Of a stretch of DNA of 64,000 bases, positions 51,215 through 58,334 are shown piece after piece. A model generated the notes under the pieces. That model saw nothing but the letters and a program-made list of their open reading frames with translations, had not been told where the DNA came from and ran no database searches. Source of the stretch: Bacteroides congonensis (GTDB taxonomy: Bacteria > Bacteroidota > Bacteroidia > Bacteroidales > Bacteroidaceae); NCBI RefSeq assembly GCF_900130125.1, contig NZ_FQXY01000009.1, positions 907,760-971,759 of the forward strand, read 5' to 3'. How positions within the stretch are numbered: the first letter of the stretch is position 1; every line of letters starts with the position of its first letter. Made by a program: the position numbers and the translations under genes.

Positions 51215-52474
51215 TTAATAATTCGTAGTATATTTCAATTGATAAATACCCATCAACCGCTGAATCTCATGCAGGGCTTTCGACTGACGTGCCAGGCTTT
51301 CATTAGTCAGTTCCCGAAGCATCTCGGTCACGGTCAATGTACCATTAGCCACTTTTGCCTCAGCCGCTTTGCGGATATTGGTACGCAAACGGATAATTTC
51401 ATTATCATCCTGCATCTGTTTCTCCAACGAACGGATTGCCTGATCCTGCTGTGTCATTTGTAACCGCGTATTGAAAAGAAACACATCCCGGTTATTGTCC
51501 AATTGCTGACGCTTGTTTTCAATCACCCGCCGGTCATTCTTCAACGTATACAAGCTACCGAAATTCCACGAAAGCCGTACACCCGCAATATAATAAGGAG
51601 AAAATTCGTTTTTCAACATATTCAACCCCGGATTCCCATAAGCCCCCTGCACGAACAATCCGAATTGCGGAAGATGGCGCACATTGAGTGCTTTCTCCTG
51701 TACTTGCAATCCGGCTCCCTGTGCATCAAACAAAGACAATTCCGGCCGGCGTATTTCACTGACAGCCGAAACCTCATTCTGTGGAACAGGTTTCTCCAAC
51801 GTAGTCTCCTGCGACAATTCTTCTCCCACCAACAGCGAAAGCATTTTCAAATACGCGACACGCGACGAAACAAGATCCACCCTCTTCTGACGGGTATTCA
51901 GTTGCTCCACTTTCACTGCATCCAAATCCGCCAGATTGGCTATTCCATTTTCTACATAAGCAGTAATCTGACGATAATTCCGTTCCAGTTCATCCTGCAA
52001 CAATGCATTTTGTCGCAACTGCTCATCCAGCAACAGGATTCCGAAATACAAATCATTCACACGACTGTTCAGTGCATACATATCCACATTCAGTCTTTCC
52101 TTCTCTATTTCAGCCTCCGCCGTTGTCTGCTTCTTCTGCATACGGATTCCGCCACCATCCCAGATTTTCTGTTGCAATTCCAACACAACCTGATACTGGT
52201 CTTTGGGTAAACCTTTTATATCCACTCCGGGAATTTTCACGGGGATTTCCGTCACTTCACTCTGATAAGAAGCTTTCGCCGAAAGAGCCAATTGAGGTAA
52301 ATATCCCCTGGCCGCATTTTCCAGACTATATTCCTTTGTTTTCTCCACCAAGCCATATTGATGTACCAGCGGATAATTCCCCTGCGTTTTCCGTTGACAT
52401 TCTTCCAACGTAATTTGCGCATACATACTCGATACAAACAACAAAAAGGAGAAACTGAAAATCATTCTTTTCAT
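51215..52474 (-). CDS. TolC-like outer-membrane efflux protein
   Basis: A 419-residue outer-membrane channel protein with a signal peptide (cut near MYAQ, residue 19) and two outer-membrane-efflux repeats, each of long helices (YSLENAARGYLPQLALSAKA; later GVRLSWNFGSLYTLKNDRRV). It ends with a helix-rich tail. It is the first gene of the five-gene export operon and lies downstream of a strong terminator, so the operon has its own promoter. Substrate cannot be told; drugs, lipids or glycan precursors are possible. Confidence 0.92.
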   Translation of the reverse strand: MKRMIFSFSFLLFVSSMYAQITLEECQRKTQGNYPLVHQYGLVEKTKEYSLENAARGYLPQLALSAKASYQSEVTEIPVKIPGVDIKGLPKDQYQVVLELQQKIWDGGGIRMQKKQTTAEAEIEKERLNVDMYALNSRVNDLYFGILLLDEQLRQNALLQDELERNYRQITAYVENGIANLADLDAVKVEQLNTRQKRVDLVSSRVAYLKMLSLLVGEELSQETTLEKPVPQNEVSAVSEIRRPELSLFDAQGAGLQVQEKALNVRHLPQFGLFVQGAYGNPGLNMLKNEFSPYYIAGVRLSWNFGSLYTLKNDRRVIENKRQQLDNNRDVFLFNTRLQMTQQDQAIRSLEKQMQDDNEIIRLRTNIRKAAEAKVANGTLTVTEMLRELTNESLARQSKALHEIQRLMGIYQLKYTTNY

Positions 52475-52511
52475 ACGAAACTATTTATTACTAATAATAT
52501 GAATTCTAAAA

Positions 52512-52561
52512 ATACAAAAAAACGGAATAAACCAGTTATATTTCACTGATTTATTCCGTTT
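52512..52561 (-). terminator. Terminator after manC
   Basis: A perfect 12-bp stem, AAACGGAATAAA (52520-52531) with TTTATTCCGTTT (52550-52561), extended inward by CAGT/ACTG after one mismatch, followed on the minus strand by a T tract. Confidence 0.9.
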
Positions 52562-52581
52562 CTCAATTAATATATAATAAA

Positions 52582-53628
52582 TTATTTCGAGAATTCCTTG
52601 ATACGTTGTTCCTCTTCCAATTTGCAAATCAGCAACGTATTATCTTTTTCGGCAATGATGTATCCGTCCAGCCCTTGCACTACCACCCGTTTTTCTTCAC
52701 TGGCGTGCACAATGCAGTTCTTACTGTCATACAGACGAATATCAGTTCCTACCGTAGCATTTCCCGATTTATCCTGTGGCAAGAGCCCGCGCAAAGCTCC
52801 CCATGTACCCAAATCCGACCAACCGAATGAAGCGGGCAGTACATAGATTTCCTGCGCTTTCTCCATCACTGCGTAGTCAATAGAAATGCTTTCGCAAGTC
52901 GGGAACAGTTTCTTTATCGTTTCACTTTCTTTCTCCGTATAGAAATCCGGGAAGATACGGTCGAAAATCTGTGCAATGCCCGGAGCATATACACGCATCA
53001 CTGAAGTGATGGTACGTACATTCCACACAAAGATTCCGGCATTCCAAAAGAAATTACCTTCTGCCAAGTACTTCTCCGCAGTTTCTTTATCCGGTTTTTC
53101 CTTGAATGCATCCACCGTAAAAATCTCCTTGTCCGTCATTATCTGCTCTCCGGCAGCGATATATCCATATCCTGTTTCCGGACGAGTCGGTCTGATACCT
53201 AGGGTAACAATAGCACTGCTATCATTCGTAAAACGAAGCGCCTTCTCTACCACCCGGCGGAATTCCCCCGTATCAATAACCAGTGCATCCGAAGGAGTTA
53301 CCACGATATTTGCATTCGGATGTTTCTTTTTAATTTTCCAGCAGGCATAAGCAATGCAAGGCGCCGTGTTCCGTGCACAAGGTTCCGCCAAAATATTACT
53401 CTCCGGCATCTCCGGCAACTGCTCCCGAACAATATCTATATATTTTTCAGAAGTTACCACCCACATATTTTCCTTCGGGCAAACACCGTCAAAACGGTCG
53501 GCAGTCAACTGAATCAGCGACCGTCCACACCCCATTACATCAATAAATTGTTTCGGACATTCCGGTGTACTCATCGGCCAAAAACGGCTGCCAATGCCAC
53601 CAGCCATTATTACGACATGATTATCCAT
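52582..53628 (-). CDS. manC: Mannose-1-phosphate guanylyltransferase
   Basis: A 348-residue nucleotidyltransferase that makes GDP-mannose from GTP and mannose-1-phosphate, feeding fucose and surface-glycan synthesis. The nucleotide-binding signature is IMAGGIGSRFWPMSTPECPK at residue 7, then VVTPSDALVID, a FWNAGIFVWNV segment and DYAVMEK. The phosphomannose-isomerase half found in bifunctional enzymes is absent. It is monocistronic with its own terminator; the capsule-type genes 10 kb away are likely consumers. Confidence 0.94.
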   Translation of the reverse strand: MDNHVVIMAGGIGSRFWPMSTPECPKQFIDVMGCGRSLIQLTADRFDGVCPKENMWVVTSEKYIDIVREQLPEMPESNILAEPCARNTAPCIAYACWKIKKKHPNANIVVTPSDALVIDTGEFRRVVEKALRFTNDSSAIVTLGIRPTRPETGYGYIAAGEQIMTDKEIFTVDAFKEKPDKETAEKYLAEGNFFWNAGIFVWNVRTITSVMRVYAPGIAQIFDRIFPDFYTEKESETIKKLFPTCESISIDYAVMEKAQEIYVLPASFGWSDLGTWGALRGLLPQDKSGNATVGTDIRLYDSKNCIVHASEEKRVVVQGLDGYIIAEKDNTLLICKLEEEQRIKEFSK

Positions 53629-53706
53629 ACCTGTTATTCTCCAATTTTAAAAATAATTGCGCAATTTACTCCAAAATGTCCAATTTCGCAAGGAAAACAG
53701 AACAAA

Positions 53707-54054
53707 TCATACATTTTCCCATTTCAACACTTCCACCCACTCTTCGGGTACACACTTTCTCCCTTGTCTCTTATGGGGTATGGTTCCTATCACTAAATCC
53801 TTATTTTCCTCCAAAGTGATCCTTATTTGTTTAAGAAGCTCCGCCAGCGAAGCATGCAGATGAATTTCATCCATCAGAAAATTGATGGTTATTATATAAT
53901 AATAGATACGTATATCTTTCCCTTGTTTCATATCGCTCACTGTGCGCCTGGAGATATCCAGTTCTTCCGTAAGAAAATCATAAGTATTCAATTTGTCGGT
54001 TGCCAACAAAGCTATCATTACATTACTCACAAAATTGTAACATTCCTTTTCCAT
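53707..54054 (-). CDS. Small HTH-like protein of unknown function
   Basis: A 115-residue protein. Residues 20-45 (DKLNTYDFLTEELDISRRTVSDMKQG) look like a helix-turn-helix, with SRRTVSDM as a recognition-helix candidate. The C-terminal 25 residues are basic and aromatic. It is transcribed divergently from the broken DUF3987 gene, and a perfect palindrome lies between the two promoters, so autoregulation through that site is plausible. No family recognised with certainty. Confidence 0.65.
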   Translation of the reverse strand: MEKECYNFVSNVMIALLATDKLNTYDFLTEELDISRRTVSDMKQGKDIRIYYYIITINFLMDEIHLHASLAELLKQIRITLEENKDLVIGTIPHKRQGRKCVPEEWVEVLKWENV

Positions 54055-54105
54055 GACTTTTTACCTATTTTATTTTAAATGTTTGCTATTATAAATAATG
54101 AATTA

Positions 54106-54113
54106 CAAAAGTA
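54106..54113 (-). promoter_or_regulatory. -7 element of leftward promoter for HTH-like gene
   Basis: TACTTTTG on the minus strand, exact TAnnTTTG; its -33 position falls inside the palindrome at 54126-54142. Confidence 0.55.
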
Positions 54114-54125
54114 ATCCACCAATGA

Positions 54126-54142
54126 GTACCAACAGTTGGTAC
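54126..54142. promoter_or_regulatory. Perfect palindrome between divergent promoters
   Basis: GTACCAAC-A-GTTGGTAC, 8-bp perfect arms around one base. It covers the -33 position of the leftward promoter and sits immediately upstream of the -33 position of the rightward one (-7 TACTTTTG at 54164-54171). The layout of a shared operator; the HTH-like protein encoded next to it is the natural candidate to bind. Confidence 0.7.
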
Positions 54143-54163
54143 CTTTCTATTCTTTCTTCCCAC

Positions 54164-54171
54164 TACTTTTG
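54164..54171 (+). promoter_or_regulatory. -7 element of rightward promoter for DUF3987 gene
   Basis: TACTTTTG matches TAnnTTTG, 58 bp before the ATG at 54230. Confidence 0.55.
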
Positions 54172-54229
54172 TTCCCGCTATTCCAAACGAACGGAATAAA
54201 AAAGAGTGTATCATTATAATTAAATTCTC

Positions 54230-56372
54230 ATGAAACTACTTGAAGAAATCAAAGTCTCCGTTTATGAAAATGTGTATTCCAAAAGACCGGAAGTCATGTC
54301 CTTTCTGGAAGTTATCACTATGTGTATCCATCCGATCTATGCCGCTACCATCAACACCATTCGTCGTTACCATACAGAAGGTGACAACGAAGCAGCGCAA
54401 AAGCTGAAAAGCCGACTCCCCTGCTTCACCCCTGCCGGAACATTCAACGGCGCACATGCCATCAGAAATTTTCTCCTTCCCAGCAATATTATTTGTCTGG
54501 ACTACGACCATGTCCCCGACCGGCAAGGACGAAAGCCGCTTGTGCTACTTCAGCTACTCGCCGAATGGTTATCTTGCCGGTCTGTATCAACCTTTCATAT
54601 TAGAACCGGCTGTCGGGCAAGCCCGTCCTGCCAGTATTCTTCCGATAGAAAACAAAACACCGGATACCGCTTATGAATTTCTACAAAATCTCCCCCAAGG
54701 AGAAGTAGAAAAGTTTCTTTCGTCCTATATTTTCCTTTATCCGCTGACTAAAGGACAACGTCACACGCATCTCTTTAAAATGGCCTGTGAAGCCTGTCGC
54801 CGTCACTATCCGGAAGAAACGCTATTACGTGAACTCACGACCTATTCAGAGCTTACAGATTTTCCCATCGGAGAATTAAAAAGCGCATTTCACTCCGGCT
54901 ACGAGCGCGTTATTAATCAGCAGTCGGAGGCTAAGCCCACTGCATCCCGTCCGGTTCAAAATGACAAACTGACAAAAATGCCATATGGTACTCCCGCCAG
55001 TAACGAAGAAGCGGACGATTCTTATTGGCAGGGAGAAGAATTAAGAAAAAACACAGTGGTTTTTCCCGATGAGTTGTTCGAAAATCTGCCTGCTCTCATG
55101 GACGACTGTATCATCGAAGACGAAGATATTCGTGAACGTGACATTTCATTCCTGTCCATTGTCACGGCATTAAGTTCTGTCCTGCCGCAGACATTCGGCA
55201 TTTATAATCATAAAAAATATTCTACTCATATCTTCAGTATTATTATTTCTCCGGCCGGCAGCGGGAAGAGCATTGCACAAGTCGGACGTTATTTGCTGGA
55301 GGAGATACATAGTCATATCCTGACCACCAGCGAACAACAACAGAAAAAATACAAACAGGAACGTTCCGCCTGGCAAGCCGAATGCAACCGGAAACAGAAA
55401 ACGGGCGATACGCGACCGGAAGAACCAACAGCACCTCCTTTCAAATTGCTCATCATTCCCGCCACTACCAGCTATACCCGTATGCAAATTCAAATGCAGG
55501 ACAACGGAGAACAAGGAAGCATTATTTTCGACACCGAAGCACAAACGCTTTCCACCGCCAACCACCTGGATTGCGGCAACTTCGATGACATGCTCCGCAA
55601 AGCTTTCGAGCACGAGAATATCGACTCTTCCTACAAAGCCAACGGACTGGTACCAATCTACATCCGCTATCCCAAGCTCGCCTTGCTCCTCACCGGAACT
55701 CCCGGACAGTTGAATGGTTTGCTGAGCAGTTCCGAAAACGGTCTTGCCAGCCGTATCCTCTACTATACTTTCCGTGGCTTTCCTCATTGGAAAGAAATGG
55801 GTGATGACTGTGTCTCTCTCGAAGACCGTTTTAAACCTTTGTCACATCAGGTCTTTGAGCTCTACAATTTCTGCCTGAAAAATCCTGTACTTTTCCATCT
55901 AAGCCGTTCCCAGTGGAAACTGTTGAACGAAACCTTCTCCCGATTACTGGAAGAAGTAACGCTGGAAGGCAATGATGATTTGCAGGCTGTCGTGAAACGT
56001 TATGCATTTCTGGTAATGCGTATCAGTATGATTCAGACACGTATCCGCCAGTTCGAGGCAAATGACCTCTCACCGGAGATTTATTGCAACGATATTGATT
56101 TCAAGCGCTCTCTCAGGCTAGTATTGTGTTGCTACGAACATAGCCGTCTGTTATTATCCTCAATGGGTTCTCCTTCACTCCAACCTTTAAAGAATCCGGA
56201 CAATACACGGAATTTCTACAAAGAACTGCCGGATACTTTCACGACTGACGAAGCCATGAGAGTCGGCGCAAAATACGATATCAATATTCGTAAAGTCGCA
56301 CGTCTCCTGAAAGCTCTTAATGGTGTGAAAATCAATAAGGTTTCACACGGTGTCTATGAAAAGATAAAGTGA
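54230..56372 (+). pseudogene. BT4734-like/DUF3987 protein gene, disrupted by internal out-of-frame deletion
   Basis: The first frame (54230-about 54525) encodes the start of the VirE/BT4734-like N-terminal domain, ending properly at NIICLDYDHVPDRQ. Coding sense then resumes in another frame with KDESRLCYFSYSPNGYLAGL, the conserved later part of that same domain, and continues to 56372 through a DUF3987 helicase-like region (Walker A SPAGSGKSIAQ). The roughly 80-100 residues that homologues have between these points are missing, so a deletion has fused the ends out of frame. The 3' frame could still be made from an ATG at 54456. In this family the intact gene resembles phage primase-helicases. 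Confidence 0.75.
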
Positions 56373-56443
56373 GATAGTCACATCTGTCATTTTTGTCAGT
56401 TTGTCATTTTGAAAGCCTCGAAAATCTATGGGAAGTTTGAAAA

Positions 56444-56481
56444 AATCATCCCATAGTTCGTTTTCAATCATTGGGATGATT
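56444..56481. terminator. Inverted repeat after the DUF3987 gene
   Basis: AATCATCCCA (56444-56453) pairs with TGGGATGATT (56472-56481). A-rich sequence is on the left and no T run on the right, so termination on the plus strand is uncertain. A further ATCCCGATGAT follows at about 56492. Confidence 0.45.
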
Positions 56482-56563
56482 CGCAACAAACATCCCGATG
56501 ATTTTTCCAGTTTCCATAACGTCCGTGAACGTCAATACCCGTCTTGCCGGTAACCGGAGATAG

Positions 56564-56571
56564 TATCTTTG
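56564..56571 (+). promoter_or_regulatory. -7 element of the HU-like gene
   Basis: TATCTTTG, exact TAnnTTTG, 60 bp before the ATG at 56631. GTAACCGG precedes it; the -33 box is weak. Confidence 0.6.
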
Positions 56572-56630
56572 CAATGTAATCGATTACAAGTGACAAGCAA
56601 CTGAATTTAAAAACTTAAACATCAAGAATT

Positions 56631-57116
56631 ATGCAAAAGTACATTATCATGCCCCGTAAGAATCTGCTGAAACCGGACGAAGCTCCCAAGTATTATGCCG
56701 TAGCACGCAGTGGCCGCAAAGTAACCGTCAAGGAAGTCTGCAAGCGTATTTCCGAACGTTCTTCCTACTCCAAAGGAGAACTGGAAGGTTGTATCGGTGA
56801 ATTCCTGCTCGAAATCGTCAACGTATTGGAAGAGGGCAATATCGTCCAAATGGGTGACCTCGGCAATTTCCGTATGAGTATCAAGACCGGCATTCCCACC
56901 GAAACGGTGAAAGAGTTCAATGCATCCTGTATCGAGAAAGGCAAAGTGCTCTTCTATCCGGGAAGCGACCTTCGCAAATTGTGTAAAACAATGGACTACA
57001 CCCTGTATAAAAGTGACGCCAAGCCCGATGCAGGCGATGAACCGTTACCAGATGACGGTGGTGGCAACCAAGGCGGCTCAGGCGACGATGGTGAAACTCC
57101 GGATCCGGCAGCTTAA
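56631..57116 (+). CDS. HU-like DNA-binding protein
   Basis: A 161-residue protein with one HU-type domain (residues about 8-120; EVCKRISERSSYSKGELEGC, NVLEEGNIVQMGDLGNFRMS), matching the Bacteroidetes HU-HIG form, and an acidic Gly/Asp-rich tail from residue 133. It binds DNA non-specifically. It heads the widely found HU / smalltalk / amidase set beside capsule loci. Confidence 0.9.
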   Translation: MQKYIIMPRKNLLKPDEAPKYYAVARSGRKVTVKEVCKRISERSSYSKGELEGCIGEFLLEIVNVLEEGNIVQMGDLGNFRMSIKTGIPTETVKEFNASCIEKGKVLFYPGSDLRKLCKTMDYTLYKSDAKPDAGDEPLPDDGGGNQGGSGDDGETPDPAA

Positions 57117-57162
57117 TCCATTATGTAATCTATCCATTATTCATTCTTTAAATTAAATTTAT

Positions 57163-57261
57163 ATGAAAAAGCAACTTTGGAAGAATATCCTTCAGTTCAT
57201 CGTGACTATTGCTACTTCCATCATTTCAGCTATTGGTGTAACGTCCTGTATGGGACATTAA
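57163..57261 (+). CDS. Smalltalk protein
   Basis: A 32-residue peptide (MKKQLWKNILQFIVTIATSI ... GVTSCMGH) with a single membrane helix, the hallmark of the Bacteroidetes smalltalk family. It lies 46 bp after the HU-like gene and 12 bp before the amidase gene, its usual neighbours. Function of the family is not known; the small membrane peptide next to an amidase resembles a phage holin-endolysin pair in layout. Confidence 0.9.
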   Translation: MKKQLWKNILQFIVTIATSIISAIGVTSCMGH

Positions 57262-57273
57262 TCCGGCAGAATT

Positions 57274-57720
57274 ATGACTGGAAAAACAGAAGAAAGCTAT
57301 CTTCCCCGGGAAATTAAATTGTTAGTGATTCATTGCAGCGCTACGCGCTGCAATGCTCCCTTCACTGTGGAGCAACTTCGGCAATGTCATTTGCAACGTG
57401 GTTTCAAAGATATCGGATACCATTTTTACATCACCCGGAATGGTGAACTTCATCACTGTCGCCCGGTAGCGGAAATCGGTGCGCATGTGAGAGGATTCAA
57501 CCGGCACAGCATCGGGATATGCTATGAAGGCGGATTAGACGAAAATGGCAAACCGGCAGACACTAGAACCCGGGCACAACGGTTTGCGCTACTTGACTTA
57601 TTGACAATTCTCAAACATCAATATCCGGAAGCGCAAATCCTGGGACATTATCAGCTCAGTGCAACAATCCATAAAGCATGCCCTGTTTTTGATGCCCGCA
57701 AAGAGTACTCCAAAATATAG
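57274..57720 (+). CDS. N-acetylmuramoyl-L-alanine amidase (amidase_2)
   Basis: A 148-residue peptidoglycan amidase. Zinc ligands and catalytic residues are seen in LLVIHCSATR, then DIGYHFYITRNGELHHCRP, IGICYEGGLD and a final ATIHKACPVFDARKEY. No signal peptide is present, which suggests export through a holin-like route or another secretion path, possibly helped by the smalltalk peptide. A terminator follows. Confidence 0.93.
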   Translation: MTGKTEESYLPREIKLLVIHCSATRCNAPFTVEQLRQCHLQRGFKDIGYHFYITRNGELHHCRPVAEIGAHVRGFNRHSIGICYEGGLDENGKPADTRTRAQRFALLDLLTILKHQYPEAQILGHYQLSATIHKACPVFDARKEYSKI

Positions 57721-57740
57721 CATATTTATAGGAAACAGGA

Positions 57741-57774
57741 ACGGGAGAGAGCGTAAATGCCGCCTCCCGTTTTT
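57741..57774 (+). terminator. Terminator after amidase
   Basis: ACGGGAG (57741-57747) pairs with CTCCCGT (57764-57770), followed by TTTT. Confidence 0.85.
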
Positions 57775-57829
57775 GTCTCCATATTTTATTCAATTATTAT
57801 TATTTTAAAATATCAACGATCTTCACAGA

Positions 57830-57965
57830 CAGTTGATATTAAAGGAAATCACACCGGCTTTTTCGCCGACATGAGGGCGTGGATCAGGAACATACCGCTG
57901 TACATTTCCTGACCTACAAAATGTAGGGTTCTTCATGTGTGTAGCATGAAGTTAGGGACCTACAT
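57830..57965. other. Structured intergenic segment with competing hairpins
   Basis: CCTACA (57913-57918) can pair with TGTAGG (57922-57927); the same TGTAGG can instead pair with a second CCTACA at 57959-57964, enclosing a perfect CTTCATG (57931-57937)/CATGAAG (57945-57951) hairpin. TACATTT (57901-57907) and AAATGTA (57919-57925) offer a third option. No ORF is present. This mutually exclusive pairing is typical of attenuators or other regulatory RNA; the strand used is not known. It lies between amidase and DUF4248. Confidence 0.55.
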
Positions 57966-58015
57966 ATTTCATCTCACTTTGTGTAAAGTATTAAAAGTAC
58001 TAATCTTTTTTCGGG

Positions 58016-58249
58016 CTATAACTCTCCCGGATTTCCTAAGTAGTATGCGATAAGACGTACTTCTCTTGCAGTGAATGCTTTCGTTTTCGGATGAAAATCC
58101 ATTGCTTGAATTTCAATCATCAATGGCGCGCATCTACGCATCCAACGCCGGAGTTTATTGACTGCCAAACTAATTTCTAAATCAGGAAAGTACATATGTG
58201 CCAGTTCGTGCTTATCGTAACATTTCACCACAAAATTTGTTTGATTCAT
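58016..58249 (-). CDS. DUF4248 family protein
   Basis: A 77-residue protein matching DUF4248: FVVKCYDKHELAHMYFPDLE, then AVNKLRRWMRRCAPLM and TAREVRLIAYYLGNPGEL. The pattern looks like a winged helix or replication-initiator-associated small domain, but its role is unknown. It is the common neighbour of the amidase/HU set in Bacteroides and is oriented like the polysaccharide operon. Confidence 0.88.
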   Translation of the reverse strand: MNQTNFVVKCYDKHELAHMYFPDLEISLAVNKLRRWMRRCAPLMIEIQAMDFHPKTKAFTAREVRLIAYYLGNPGEL

Positions 58250-58334
58250 TGTATCTTATATTCTGTTTATTATCCTATAAAGATACAAAAAATACAGACA
58301 ATAAGAAAAGAATAAAGTAATTATTATTCAGCTA

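Noticed and set aside
51503..52210. 235-codon open frame on the plus strand
   Set aside because: Antisense to the TolC-like gene; His/Gln/Arg-rich shadow translation.
55170..55787. 205-codon open frame on the minus strand
   Set aside because: Antisense to the DUF3987 coding region, which has clear family motifs.
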